From Trichomonas vaginalis G3 (taxonomy: Eukaryota > Parabasalia > Trichomonadida > Trichomonadidae): DNA of 64,000 nucleotides. The stretch is from NCBI RefSeq assembly GCF_026262505.1, contig NC_067204.1:11612522-11676521 (forward strand). The letters are read 5' to 3'. The position numbers and the translations under genes are program-made. This document shows positions 27,363 through 36,169 of the stretch, in pieces; position 1 is the first letter of the stretch; each line of letters starts with the position of its first letter. Under the pieces are notes generated by a model that made no database searches, had not been told where the DNA came from, and worked only from the letters and a program-made list of their open reading frames with translations.

Positions 27363-28448
27363 TTAGAAGAATTTTCTTATTCTTTCTGGCTTATTTTTGT
27401 CTTTCCAGTACTCCCGCTCTAATGGTCCCAGATGTGTTGGCTTCGACTCTCTCAAGTTCTTAGATGGTATAACATCTTCAACGCCTCCTTCATATCTTAC
27501 TTTATAAGTGTCATCGTTTATGTTGTAGCCAAGTATTTCAATAACCACTCCTCGCTTTGCTTCGTCAATGGTTTCAGCAAGTTTGCCATTACTACTTTCA
27601 ACTAATTTATGACGAGGGTAAAATGCAATGGAGTCGTCAGCAGCTTTTATAAGATATCCATTACCTTGCGTAGAGTCTACGATATAATAATTTCGACTTA
27701 ACCTTAAACGTTTCTTTGTCAACGGTTTGTCGTCAAGAACTACACGAACTTTTGTACCAGGAATGAGTGTAAATTGTGTTGAATTTCTGATATTTTGTGT
27801 TTGGCTTCGTTTCTTTTGTATATACTTTTCTTCTTGTTGTTGTGTCATTGAATTTGGTGTATGTCCTGTTGTAGAATGTGTTGAGGAATTATATACTTCG
27901 AGAAAATGTTTCATTGTTTTTTCGGTAAAGTCTCGCTCTTGGTTTAAATCTCTGAGCGTTCTTATGAAGCGGTTTATAATGCCGAGTATGTTATGGTTAT
28001 GGTCTTCAGTAGTGTAGTGAGTTATGTTATGCTTAATGAGAAATTCTGTGATTTCATTGCTGAGGTATGCACTGTCTTGGTCTGATGTTAAAGTACTTGG
28101 GCTATGTTCTGCTACAAACTTTTGTAAAACTCTTAACACTTCACGAGTTCCTTTATTTTTCATTGGATATGCATATGCTTTACGAGTGTTAACATTTATG
28201 AAGATGAGGAATGGTTTATGTCCTCCTTTTCTGCTTTGAATGAGAGTGTCAAATTGGTATGCGTCAGGAGTGTTGGAGTAAATTGGTAAAAAGTAGTCGT
28301 AAGGGTTTATTTTTGTTTGATGTACAACATTTTTGTCAAAGAACTTTTTAACCTCAGCTCTGTTAGTAAATCCCCAACTTTTTGCTGCTTCATTGAACTT
28401 CTTAAATGACCTCCATGGATGTTGTTCGAATACTTCTTTCAAGCTCAT
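27363..28448 (-). CDS. INT: Retroviral-type integrase of Maverick B1
   Basis: 361 residues, intact, start ACATAAATG. An N-terminal helical part (PWRSFKKFNEAAKSWGFTNR), the catalytic core with AYQFDTLIQS (D67) and TSDQDSAYLS (D123), and the helix LGIINRFIRTLRDLN where classical enzymes have AERF.RTL: the third catalytic residue, exactly 35 residues after D123, is Asn159 instead of Glu. C-terminus: KKRLRLSRNYYIVDSTQGNG and a chromo/SH3-like DDTYKVRYEGGVEDVIPSKN. The identical Asn occurs in the open copy at 42280-43365. The enzyme would mediate the insertion with 5-bp duplications seen here. Confidence 0.88.
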   Translation of the reverse strand: MSLKEVFEQHPWRSFKKFNEAAKSWGFTNRAEVKKFFDKNVVHQTKINPYDYFLPIYSNTPDAYQFDTLIQSRKGGHKPFLIFINVNTRKAYAYPMKNKGTREVLRVLQKFVAEHSPSTLTSDQDSAYLSNEITEFLIKHNITHYTTEDHNHNILGIINRFIRTLRDLNQERDFTEKTMKHFLEVYNSSTHSTTGHTPNSMTQQQEEKYIQKKRSQTQNIRNSTQFTLIPGTKVRVVLDDKPLTKKRLRLSRNYYIVDSTQGNGYLIKAADDSIAFYPRHKLVESSNGKLAETIDEAKRGVVIEILGYNINDDTYKVRYEGGVEDVIPSKNLRESKPTHLGPLEREYWKDKNKPERIRKFF

Positions 28449-28482
28449 TTATGTAAAGTTAAAGATTTTATTCAAGACGGTA

Positions 28483-28520
28483 AGCCTGCAAAGCAGGCTC
28501 AAGCGCGTTCAATGAACGCG
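28483..28520. repeat. Double-hairpin element between fibre and integrase genes
   Basis: AGCCTGC AAA GCAGGCT, then CGCGTTC AAT GAACGCG, both perfect 7-bp stems with 3-base loops. It supplies the last codons and stop of the fibre gene and lies 35 bp downstream (on the minus strand) of nothing else, in the short gap before the integrase start. Inverted copy at 42208-42245. Confidence 0.85.
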
Positions 28521-31394
28521 GTACCATGCGAATACAGTCATAAATGGTGGCATATAATCTTCACCCGAGCCTGTTGGATTTGTTGTGAAAGTATGGACAT
28601 GATTTCCTCCTGGTTCAGTTGGTCGAAAAGTCTTTTTTGCTGAATTGTTATAAGATGGAGATAAAACATCATTGCCAGCTTTATAGTCTGAGTTGTATAA
28701 TGGGTGGTCTCTTAATGAGTGGCTATGGTCGCCAGAAAAGTTTGTAGTTCCTGTATGAGTGTGCGCAGGTAAGTTTGCTTCTTTAATTTTCTTTGAGCCT
28801 CCTGTTTGCTTTGAAGAGTTAGCACAGTATAAGAATTTATCTACAATCTGCTGCCAAGTACCAAAACCTAAAACACTTGCTGGATTTGTTGAGTTCATTG
28901 ATGTATAAATAGAGCCTATAGGATATAATGTTTGAAGTATTTCAGTCTTTAATGTTTGAAGCTCTGTTTTGTCTGCTTTCTTATCATATAAATTTTGAAC
29001 AGAAAATTTAACATTGTTTTCATCATCCATGACATAAACATTTTTACAGCTAATGTCTTTCTTCGTTGTTATGTTTTCATTCGATATTAAACCTTGTGGA
29101 AAGTTAGGAGGTTTATAATATAAAGAATCTCCACCAGTTCCGCCAACAGTTCCTTCAATACTTTCTATAGCAACAGTTGAGAAGGAGTTATGTGTATGTT
29201 CTTTATCTGCTTTCTTATCTAACATTGCTGGTAGTTCATATGTTTCAAAGTTTCTGACATGACCTTCAATGTTCATACATTTACTATTTAAACTATTAAG
29301 AGTATCTTTTACGCTTGTACTTGGATTCTCTAAAGGTGCACTTGAACCAAGGGTATAGTTCAATATTATGTCGTCTGCTCTAACAGTAGTGAAGGATTCA
29401 TGTGTATGGTTCTTGTCAGCTTTACTATTTAATGTAGCTTGAAGTTCATTTATATCGGAGATATTGTGTTTATGAGATTTCAAAACTTTGTTCGTTGCGT
29501 CAAGTTCATCTTTGTCAGCTTTACTTTTAATAGCATCTTCAAAAGTTATTTTTGCCTTAACTCTCAAAGTAAATCTTGGTTCAACTAATACACCGTTAAC
29601 AAAGAAGTATGAAGCATAAATTTCATTGTTATAACCAAATGCTTCTGATGCTTTACCTGTGTCATACTGTACAGTACAGCGTATGTCATAACCTTTAGCA
29701 CGAATGTATTTATATCTTCTTTCATTAACATCTTCAGTGCTTATTTGTTCATCCTGTATTAAATATCCGTGGTAGTCCGTTATAATTTGTTCGTCTGAAC
29801 TTATATAATGAACATGGTTTTTATCTGCTTTTTCGGCTAATTTCTCTTCTATCTCATTTATTTCAAGTTCATGCCTACCACCACCTCCCGAAGAAGTATT
29901 TTTCTTCAGCTCTTGAAGAACGTCCACTTCGCCATCTTCGGTGTCAATAATGAGACTTTGTGTTAAAACCTTTCCTGTCTTAATGGATGTTTGTAAAACT
30001 TCTTCTTCACCGTGTTCGGGGTCATGGTCGTCATCATATCTTGTGAAATCAGAGATGTTGTCATACATTAAGCATATCTGTCTCAAAAGTTCTGCTATTT
30101 GAAACTGGAACGAAAGATATACAGAACTTTCATCATCTCCTAAAGTCAAGTCTGCTTTCTTAAGTATTTCTTGAATGTATGCAATGAGAACAGAGTACCT
30201 TGGAAAATATTCGAACAATATTTCATTAGCTGTTGGTTTTGGTGGTTCTTCTGGAGTTTCTGTTGTTTCAGTTCCTTCTGTAGGTTCTGTTGGAGTTTCT
30301 GCATCTCTTGACTTCAATGCTCTTGCTCTCAAAGACCTAAATGTTAGAGCACCAGGTTTTACAAAGGACTTTATAAATGCTTTAATAGTTCCTGGTAAGT
30401 TATTGTTAGCATTAAGTAAGTTCCTTATGCTTCCATCATGTACGTCCATAGCACTATGTAAAAAATCTATACTTTTCTTGTAGTCAGCAATAGACTGACT
30501 GTGATTTTTTAAAGATTTGTCAATACCTTTAAGCCAATCTTCATGCATGTCTGATACTGATCCAAGAATATCATTTGCTTCCTTTAGTGTATTTTGTGCT
30601 TCTCGTAAAGTATCCAATCCCGTACGTGCATTGTTTGCTATACGTCTTACAGTATCTATTTGACTCCTTGTTTCTTGCATCCAACCAGATAAAGTTTTAA
30701 TAGTATACGAACCATTTGAAATGAAGTTCAAAGCATTTTTAACGTCATCTAAAGCTTCTTCACCAAGTACCGCCCATATCTTTCCGATTTGGTATTGAAG
30801 AACTCCATATGAACCAGCTGTTAAACCAGTATTTATAAGGTTCCATATCCATGATTTAGCAGTTTTTCCATCCTTTCCATCTTCACCATCCAAACCGTTT
30901 TCGCCTTGAGGTCCTTGTATTCCTTGTATTCCTTGTGGTCCTTGTGGTCCTTGAGCTCCAGTGTCACCCTTCTCTCCTTTCAGTTCATCTTTATGTTCGT
31001 TATAATATTCTAATGTCATAAGGTGTACATCATTACTGCTACCAGCAACGCCGAGAATTTGTTTCTCATTCATGACTAAATTCTTTAAGCATTTAATGTT
31101 GTCGTCAAATCGAAAGCTCTTTAACAATTCAATGAGAACATTTAATACTTTCACTAATGAGGCATCTACTGTAGAATTTATATATTGCATCGTTCCATCA
31201 TTTATGATAGGAACTTTACTTATTGTAATGAATGGGTCATAAGTGTTAAAAGTATCGAAATCAATGACTTTTTTAGTTTTTCCATCGTCAATGACTAAAT
31301 TGTTACCTTCCACTGTGAAAGTTGAGTTTTCATTTACTAGTTCATGTGCTCTTCTTGCTTCATTTGTTTCATACGCATATGCAGCAATAGTCAT
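28509..31394 (-). CDS. Collagen-containing tail-fibre protein of Maverick B1
   Basis: 961 residues, intact. Order: MTIAAYAYE N-terminus, a collagen-like Gly-X-Y run at about residues 140-176 (GEKGDTGAQGPQGPQG), a long helical shaft (QTRSQIDTVRRIANNARTG), a Pro/Thr/Glu linker (ETPTEPTEGTETTETPEEPP), repeated KADK.HTH modules (KADKNHTHESFTTV, KADKEHTHNSFSTV), and a phage tail collar/gp10-type tip (YPIGSIYTSMNSTNP, FGTWQQIVDKFLYCANSSKQ, AHTHTGTTNFSGDHSHS, PPFMTVFAWYRVH). This architecture is that of bacteriophage receptor-binding fibres. The product is probably a surface spike of the Maverick particle. The inverted copy at 39332-42219 is frameshifted. Confidence 0.85.
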   Translation of the reverse strand: MTIAAYAYETNEARRAHELVNENSTFTVEGNNLVIDDGKTKKVIDFDTFNTYDPFITISKVPIINDGTMQYINSTVDASLVKVLNVLIELLKSFRFDDNIKCLKNLVMNEKQILGVAGSSNDVHLMTLEYYNEHKDELKGEKGDTGAQGPQGPQGIQGIQGPQGENGLDGEDGKDGKTAKSWIWNLINTGLTAGSYGVLQYQIGKIWAVLGEEALDDVKNALNFISNGSYTIKTLSGWMQETRSQIDTVRRIANNARTGLDTLREAQNTLKEANDILGSVSDMHEDWLKGIDKSLKNHSQSIADYKKSIDFLHSAMDVHDGSIRNLLNANNNLPGTIKAFIKSFVKPGALTFRSLRARALKSRDAETPTEPTEGTETTETPEEPPKPTANEILFEYFPRYSVLIAYIQEILKKADLTLGDDESSVYLSFQFQIAELLRQICLMYDNISDFTRYDDDHDPEHGEEEVLQTSIKTGKVLTQSLIIDTEDGEVDVLQELKKNTSSGGGGRHELEINEIEEKLAEKADKNHVHYISSDEQIITDYHGYLIQDEQISTEDVNERRYKYIRAKGYDIRCTVQYDTGKASEAFGYNNEIYASYFFVNGVLVEPRFTLRVKAKITFEDAIKSKADKDELDATNKVLKSHKHNISDINELQATLNSKADKNHTHESFTTVRADDIILNYTLGSSAPLENPSTSVKDTLNSLNSKCMNIEGHVRNFETYELPAMLDKKADKEHTHNSFSTVAIESIEGTVGGTGGDSLYYKPPNFPQGLISNENITTKKDISCKNVYVMDDENNVKFSVQNLYDKKADKTELQTLKTEILQTLYPIGSIYTSMNSTNPASVLGFGTWQQIVDKFLYCANSSKQTGGSKKIKEANLPAHTHTGTTNFSGDHSHSLRDHPLYNSDYKAGNDVLSPSYNNSAKKTFRPTEPGGNHVHTFTTNPTGSGEDYMPPFMTVFAWYRVH

Positions 31395-31411
31395 ATTTTA
31401 ATGAGAATAAA

Positions 31412-32164
31412 ATGTTGTTCTATTTGCAAAGTACAGACCCGAATGAATACGGAATAGTAAAACTACAAACAAACTTAGGTCTTCAGAATGAAGCGCTTGC
31501 TTTCAGAGTTGTTGACTTCAATACTATCGCAACTTTTGTCATAACAGATGAAACATATTTCATAGAGATTGAAATAGATGACAAAAGAAGTGTTATAACA
31601 TTTCCTAACAGAGCTGGGTATAGAATAGATAAAATTGCTGGAGTCATAGATACTCTCATAAATGAAGAAACTATTGACAACATAGATGTCGAACTCTCTT
31701 CTGAGGGAACATTGAAGTTCAGCAGCGAGAAAGAGTTTAAGATACCAAGAATGAGTCATAGAGTTCAATTGCTTCTGGGAGCATACCATATGACATTTCC
31801 TTTGAAAAGTGTTGACAAAACGATTGAGATGAAATCTGTTCCATATGTATGTTATGGCAATTGTTTGTACATTGAGTCAAAAATAGCTAATGTCACAGGT
31901 ATTTCAGGAGTTAATAGTAAAGGTTCAGTAGAATATAAGTCTTTCTGTTATGAAGTAAATTCAATGTTCATTCCAAACGTTCCTGTCATAGCAACTCATT
32001 TAGGTAAATGGGTTCGCATTAGTCCTCATAATTTGAAAGACATGCAATTCAGACTTGTTGACTTTCAAGGAGAGCCTGTAGAACTGAAGGCACCAGTGCG
32101 AATGACTGTTGAAGTAGACTTTTTAGATAATATTAAATGCAACAGCTTACAAGAGAACTCATAG
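31412..32164 (+). CDS. Minor structural protein of Maverick B1
   Basis: 250 residues, intact, divergent from the fibre gene with only 17 bp between the starts. Predominantly beta-type pattern (ALAFRVVDFNTIATFVITDE, TYFIEIEIDDKRSVITFPNR). The C-terminal LKDMQFRLVDFQGEPVELKA matches LSNIKFRITDLFDCDLEFMN of the A gene at 12307-12970. A single jelly-roll minor capsid (penton) role is plausible from position and length but not shown. The inverted copy is frameshifted. Confidence 0.6.
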   Translation: MLFYLQSTDPNEYGIVKLQTNLGLQNEALAFRVVDFNTIATFVITDETYFIEIEIDDKRSVITFPNRAGYRIDKIAGVIDTLINEETIDNIDVELSSEGTLKFSSEKEFKIPRMSHRVQLLLGAYHMTFPLKSVDKTIEMKSVPYVCYGNCLYIESKIANVTGISGVNSKGSVEYKSFCYEVNSMFIPNVPVIATHLGKWVRISPHNLKDMQFRLVDFQGEPVELKAPVRMTVEVDFLDNIKCNSLQENS

Positions 32165-32379
32165 TTAAAAATATAAAGTATGAATGTTATGTATTAGGTC
32201 ATGAACTTTGGTTGTTGCTGTTTGATGAAACAAATGAGTTAGTTATGTCAGTCAAGAGAACAGAAAAATATTGTGTTAGTGAAAACTGCACCAAGTCAAT
32301 AAGATTAGGTTTGCATTATGAAGATGAGTTCGATACTGTTGAAGAAGTTTTGGATAGATATTACAAATTGCTAACTTGA
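32137..32379 (+). CDS. Small hypothetical protein overlapping the preceding gene
   Basis: 80 residues (MQQLTRELIVKNIKYECYVL...), starting 28 bp inside the end of the previous gene in another frame. Mixed alpha/beta, ending VEEVLDRYYKLLT. It is conserved unchanged in the inverted copy (38348-38590), where the overlapping upstream gene is broken, which supports its reality. Confidence 0.6.
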   Translation: MQQLTRELIVKNIKYECYVLGHELWLLLFDETNELVMSVKRTEKYCVSENCTKSIRLGLHYEDEFDTVEEVLDRYYKLLT

Positions 32380-32395
32380 AATTTTTTTGACTGAC

Positions 32396-32421
32396 GGCAC
32401 AAAGCGCCAAGACCGAAGGTC
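32396..32421. repeat. Double-hairpin element
   Basis: GGCAC AAA GCGCC followed by GACC GAA GGTC, between two convergent genes. Confidence 0.75.
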
Positions 32422-32430
32422 CTGACTGCT

Positions 32431-33051
32431 TTAATTTACTAAAACATATTTCAAACAAAGCTTATAGTCAGTAGATAGTTTTGTATACTCGTTCGAATAT
32501 CTATACTTAAACTCAACTCCTGTAGTTCCTGGTGTTTCAATGATGCGGATGTTACCTATTTTCATGAATATTGGCGTTTGACCACAGCATTCGATTTCAG
32601 GGTCGAGATAGTCAATGACACATTGTTTCCCTGTTATTCGTGATATAACATTTTCAAGGTCCTCCTTTGTTAGAATTATTTGGTTCTTGCTTATAAGATT
32701 TGTCAAAAGCTTCTTATCGTCTTTGAGTAAAATTGTTTGGTATAACTGAAGAAGGTAATGGTCTACGTTATCTGAAGGATTTGTTTGAACATTTGTGTAA
32801 GGATTGTCGTTGGCTTCTCTTGAAAGAACTTGGTCCAGTGGTGGATACTCTAACTTAACATCTGATGTAGCGTTAGCGTTAGCGTTTGAAGCTGTGTTTA
32901 AATTCACCGACTTAAGATCTGGTTCTTTTTCTTTCAAACACTCCGAACTATAGTTCTTTATGACAATATTGTTTGTCGTTCGTGAGTCAACATTTGATGT
33001 TGGTTCAATTGGAACATTAACGGCACCAGCTAAGATGGATTTGCTTCTCAT
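32431..33051 (-). CDS. Conserved Maverick protein of unknown function
   Basis: 206 residues. A low-complexity N-terminal half (with NTASNANANATSD, encoded by a short GCTAAC repeat) and a conserved C-terminal half of about 110 residues: LLQLYQTILLKDDKKLLTNL, CVIDYLDPEIECCGQTPIFM and YKLCLKYVLVN. The same C-terminal pattern is in the A gene at 57179-57846 (FFIDDEVSCCGTVAKINPIK, YKISLEKFFVK), so it is a conserved particle or replication factor. Two adjacent Cys residues in ECCG/SCCG are the best conserved feature. Copy at 37676-38296. Confidence 0.65.
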   Translation of the reverse strand: MRSKSILAGAVNVPIEPTSNVDSRTTNNIVIKNYSSECLKEKEPDLKSVNLNTASNANANATSDVKLEYPPLDQVLSREANDNPYTNVQTNPSDNVDHYLLQLYQTILLKDDKKLLTNLISKNQIILTKEDLENVISRITGKQCVIDYLDPEIECCGQTPIFMKIGNIRIIETPGTTGVEFKYRYSNEYTKLSTDYKLCLKYVLVN

Positions 33052-33085
33052 TTCATATAGAATAAAAACCTTTTATATGTAGGAA

Positions 33086-33439
33086 ATGAACAATATACTC
33101 GACAAGGGTTTGAATGTAAAGCTAACGAATGAAAATATTGTTGAATTCACTGAGACAGGAGCTGTGTATAAAGATGTAGAACTACTGAACAAAAGAGCTA
33201 AGGGAAGAAGCAGGAACATGAACAAAGGGTGGAAGCCTATAAAATTTTATGTCAATGATGGCTCAGGAGGTTCAAACATAAAGTATGCAGAAAGTTATAG
33301 AGTTTATGCTCTCAAAGGTGAAAAGCCTTCATTTAAGAACAGCTATTCTAACGCATATCCTCAAAAGCTAACGGATGGGGAAGTGGATGATATGAATGAC
33401 AGCAAAAATATTAACAGAAATGGCGACAGAGATGCATGA
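33086..33439 (+). CDS. Hypothetical protein
   Basis: 117 residues from GGAAATGAACAATATACTCG. Includes NVKLTNENIVEFTETGAVYK and GKSRNMNKGW-type basic patch (RAKGRSRNMNKGWKPIKFYV). Divergent with the preceding gene over 35 bp, a likely shared promoter. Copy at 37357-37641 has lost one A and its C-terminus is altered. Function unknown. Confidence 0.55.
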   Translation: MNNILDKGLNVKLTNENIVEFTETGAVYKDVELLNKRAKGRSRNMNKGWKPIKFYVNDGSGGSNIKYAESYRVYALKGEKPSFKNSYSNAYPQKLTDGEVDDMNDSKNINRNGDRDA

Positions 33440-33474
33440 AATTTGTTTACCATCAGTCAATTGAAGGTTAAACT

Positions 33475-34362
33475 TTAAAACAATGTTGGTCGTTCCCATG
33501 GAATATTTTTGACTTTAATGGTATTAGTCATGATATGAATCTCAAGGTATGAACGAGGAGAGATGAGAGACTTATATGCTTCCCAAATTTCTTCAAAAGG
33601 TAATGTTATACCTGACTGTTTCCAAATGAGTTCAATATCATAACGTGAGAAACCTTGAAAGATAACGAAGTCAGTTATGAGACGTTTTATGTTTAAAGCA
33701 AGAAAACGCCATGTTTGCATAAGTATTGCTACAGTTAAATGGTAATGTCTGACTTTAGTTATGATGTTAGCTAATGGTGAGTCAGACTTTGACACTAAAC
33801 CTTTTCCGGCGAAGTCGTCGCAAACGCGCAGAGTGTTTGAAGGATATTTTTTGAAGGGGTATTTTGAAAGTTTTGATAGAATGTAGTTTGTAAGTCGTTT
33901 CATATCGTAAACTCCTGAGTACTGACGTAAGTGGTGTTTGTCAATAATTCTTTCCATCTCCTCAGAAGTCTTTTGCATTCCTGACTGTATGAACTCTACG
34001 ATAGCATAATATTTCCTCTTACGTCGAATGTAACGTTGAAGAAATTCAATGAGTTCGCTATCTGGAACTTTAACGACAGAGGCTTGAACTTTTGACATAA
34101 ATGTTTTCGCTGTTGAGTCCATAGAGTCTGAAGTTGCTGATATAATGATTTGGTCATAATATGAGTCATTTCCTAAACGTTCTGTTATAAGAATATGACG
34201 AATGAGATTAAATGTCTTTCCTGAACCCATCTTTCCACAATAGAAATAAACACCATTTGAACAGAACTCATAGTCCTTACTGAAAGGAAGAATAAGAGAA
34301 GAGTTAAGTTTGTCTGTAGTTTCATTCATGTCTTCATCTACATCATGTATTAAATGCTTCAT
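33475..34362 (-). CDS. ATP: Genome-packaging ATPase (A32-like, FtsK-HerA type) of B
   Basis: 295 residues, intact. Walker A GKMGSGKT at 43-50, Walker B LRVCDDF at about 178-184, sensor-like VAILMQTWRFLALNIK at about 208-223. Length and motifs match the packaging ATPases of Mavericks and NCLDVs, which drive DNA into the capsid. It lies head-to-head with the structural gene starting at 34379 (16 bp between starts). In B1 proper this gene is the one that B2 split at codon 96; this full copy probably belongs to B2. Fragments lie at 36648-37253, 48901-49187, 51470-51756 and 54042-54331. Confidence 0.88.
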   Translation of the reverse strand: MKHLIHDVDEDMNETTDKLNSSLILPFSKDYEFCSNGVYFYCGKMGSGKTFNLIRHILITERLGNDSYYDQIIISATSDSMDSTAKTFMSKVQASVVKVPDSELIEFLQRYIRRKRKYYAIVEFIQSGMQKTSEEMERIIDKHHLRQYSGVYDMKRLTNYILSKLSKYPFKKYPSNTLRVCDDFAGKGLVSKSDSPLANIITKVRHYHLTVAILMQTWRFLALNIKRLITDFVIFQGFSRYDIELIWKQSGITLPFEEIWEAYKSLISPRSYLEIHIMTNTIKVKNIPWERPTLF

Positions 34363-34378
34363 TTTATCTCCATTAAAA

Positions 34379-35260
34379 ATGCAAGTCAGAAATATTCAGA
34401 ACATAGCACCGAGTCTAACTGACAAGAGTATAAAGATATACTATGAACATGTTATGATGAAACCTACCAAAATTCAAGAAAGTCAGTATACTTATGAATA
34501 TCCAAGACACTGGGTAGAGTATGTAGGAGGTGAGAAAGCTATTGAAATCAGACAGGTTCGAAGTATTCCAGCAGGAAGGACAATATTATTGAAGAACTTT
34601 AATGTTTTGAGGTATAATGATGAAACAAAGAAGCAAGATAGTTTTCCTGTTGCTGTGTATGTGAACCTAGACACAGGAGATGACATGAAAGTTTTTAACA
34701 CAAAGCTTCAAACGGTAGTGAGAGAACAACTTACTGCGGAAGGACATCCATTACCTTTAGAAGTTACCATAGCATATAATTTTGAAACAAACTCAATAGA
34801 TTTTAAAGTCGTCTCTGCAAAGAAGTCAGGTTTTACATTTAATGAAGCAGATGTATATTCGAATGAAAACTTCAAAGCTATTGCATGGTTAGATAATGAC
34901 GATTGCTTTAAGAAAATATTTAAATTCAGTGACTCAAAGATGTCAATAGATGACCTTCGTGGAATGTTACCATCGACGTTTACAGTAGAAGGTTCAGCAG
35001 GATTGCTTACAAGTATTTCAATTGGTGGCATTTGGTCTCGTGAAAACATTGTTATAAAATCCAGTATAAGTGAATTTGCTGAAGAATCTATATTATGTCT
35101 TTCAAACTATATGTATTCGCCGCCGAAGCATTATAGTATAACAAACTTTGTCAGTAAGTTTAACATAAGACTTGTCGAACCTTCTTCAATGAAAGATGTT
35201 GTGCTACCCAAAGACGGAAAGGATGGACTCATTATTGAGATGATTTTAATAGCATATTAA
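34379..35260 (+). CDS. Structural protein, minor-capsid-like
   Basis: 293 residues from the ATG at 34379 (MQVRNIQNIAPSLTDKSIKI); the longer frame upstream overlaps the ATPase start and is not used. Beta-rich pattern: PRHWVEYVGGEKAIEIRQVR, FPVAVYVNLDTGDDMKVFNT, SAGLLTSISIGGIWSRENIV. Blocks resemble the A protein at 56703-57182 and the B pseudogene at 16788-17640. Three further copies exist in the tandem units. It is followed with no gap by the next gene (TATTAAATG holds both stop and start). Confidence 0.6.
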   Translation: MQVRNIQNIAPSLTDKSIKIYYEHVMMKPTKIQESQYTYEYPRHWVEYVGGEKAIEIRQVRSIPAGRTILLKNFNVLRYNDETKKQDSFPVAVYVNLDTGDDMKVFNTKLQTVVREQLTAEGHPLPLEVTIAYNFETNSIDFKVVSAKKSGFTFNEADVYSNENFKAIAWLDNDDCFKKIFKFSDSKMSIDDLRGMLPSTFTVEGSAGLLTSISIGGIWSRENIVIKSSISEFAEESILCLSNYMYSPPKHYSITNFVSKFNIRLVEPSSMKDVVLPKDGKDGLIIEMILIAY

Positions 35261-35485
35261 ATGAGCTTGTTCTTGAAGGTCATTCATGATGAAATAACTG
35301 TTGTAGAAGATGTTAGCAATTGTTCAGACATTTTGAAGCGTATCGATGATATAAGAAATAAGTTAGATAGACCGCAAAGCGATAAGGACGAAGCCCATGA
35401 GAACGTTTATGTTTCATTGACGTTCTCCAGTAACGAGAACTTTTATGAGATAATATTGAAGAGAGATGGTTTTAATATGGTGTAA
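35261..35485 (+). CDS. Small hypothetical protein
   Basis: 74 residues, starting on the base after the preceding stop codon. FLKVIHDEITVVEDVSNCSD, then KRIDDIRNKLDRPQS, then a beta hairpin-like VYVSLTFSSNENFYEIILKR. A double hairpin encodes PQSDKDEAHE in the middle; in the other three copies it reads PQSGEGEARE. Conserved in all four copies, always between the same neighbours. Confidence 0.6.
   Translation: MSLFLKVIHDEITVVEDVSNCSDILKRIDDIRNKLDRPQSDKDEAHENVYVSLTFSSNENFYEIILKRDGFNMV
35371..35396. repeat. Double-hairpin element, partly decayed
   Basis: ACCGC AAA GCG, then GGAC GAAG CCC. The copies at 50195, 52765 and 55336 keep the first stem intact (ACCGC AAA GCGGT). Confidence 0.6.
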
Positions 35486-36013
35486 ATGGTAGCTTGGGCA
35501 GCTTTAGGCGCAATGGGAACAAAAGCATTAGCATTTGGAGCAAAAGCACTTGGAGCTTATGACGCAGTAAATAAAATGAGTGGAGGAAGGGTTTCAAAGA
35601 CATTAGATGCAAATAAAGGAAAGATTGGAGGCTGGGTTGCAAAGAAGTTAAGATTAAATAAAATAGGGCTCATAAATAAAGCATCCAATTTGGTTGCGAC
35701 TGAGTCAGAAAATGCTTTAGAAAAGGACGATGAGTTTGCAAAACACGCAAAAGACTTTAATGACCAGATGAAAGGTGAAACAATGCATTTAAATAGAGTC
35801 GATGGAACTAAAGAAAATGTTTCTTCTCCACTAGTAGTTCTTCCGTATGGTCCCTATGGAATGTATGGAAACCCTTACGAAAGACCATTTGACCCATTGA
35901 CTGGTGGAAGTAATTGGTATCATTACGGACGAAGAAGAAAGACAGTCAAGTTGGAGACAGATGTTAAGAAAGCAACTAAAAAGAAACCAAGGAAGAGAGT
36001 TATAAAGCAATGA
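35486..36013 (+). CDS. Gly/Ala-rich protein with basic tail, core-protein-like
   Basis: 175 residues; TGTAAATGG carries both the previous stop and this start. N-terminus is an amphipathic Gly/Ala segment (WAALGAMGTKALAFGAKALG), the middle has VLPYGPYGMYGNPYERPFDP, the C-terminus is strongly basic (YHYGRRRKTVKLE, KKATKKKPRKRVIKQ). Composition resembles DNA-condensing or membrane-active minor virion proteins (adenovirus pX or pVI are analogues by composition only). The 3' end lies in the TIR. Confidence 0.55.
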   Translation: MVAWAALGAMGTKALAFGAKALGAYDAVNKMSGGRVSKTLDANKGKIGGWVAKKLRLNKIGLINKASNLVATESENALEKDDEFAKHAKDFNDQMKGETMHLNRVDGTKENVSSPLVVLPYGPYGMYGNPYERPFDPLTGGSNWYHYGRRRKTVKLETDVKKATKKKPRKRVIKQ

Positions 36014-36020
36014 ATTCAAC

Positions 36021-36069
36021 AGGGTAGAAAAGAGGTTAGAAATCGGGTTAGATCTAACCTTTTACCCTA
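36021..36069. repeat. Intergenic palindrome, copy 6
   Basis: GGGTAGAAAAGAGGTTAGAA then ATCGGGTTAGATCTAACC; within the TIR, between the core-like gene and z1. Confidence 0.9.
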
Positions 36070-36169
36070 AATTTATTTTTGTGCTATGTTTTCATACGTG
36101 TGAGGGTGGTGATATCATTTATTTTTAAGTTTATTTTTTAAAATTATTTTTTATTTTATTTTTATATAA

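Noticed and set aside
30175-30483. Plus-strand frame opposite the fibre gene
   Set aside because: Shadow of the fibre gene; it recurs only because the fibre gene is duplicated, and has no promoter context.
28509-31394. Bacteriophage contamination of the assembly
   Set aside because: The fibre genes sit among Maverick integrase, ATPase and KilA-N genes with the same base composition and promoter signals, in several copies.
32870-32900. Telomere-like GTTAGC repeat
   Set aside because: Three steps only, inside a coding Asn-Ala stretch of a conserved gene.
34492-35049. Minus-strand frames opposite the minor-capsid-like gene
   Set aside because: Shadows of the plus-strand gene, which has a good start and protein-level conservation across copies.
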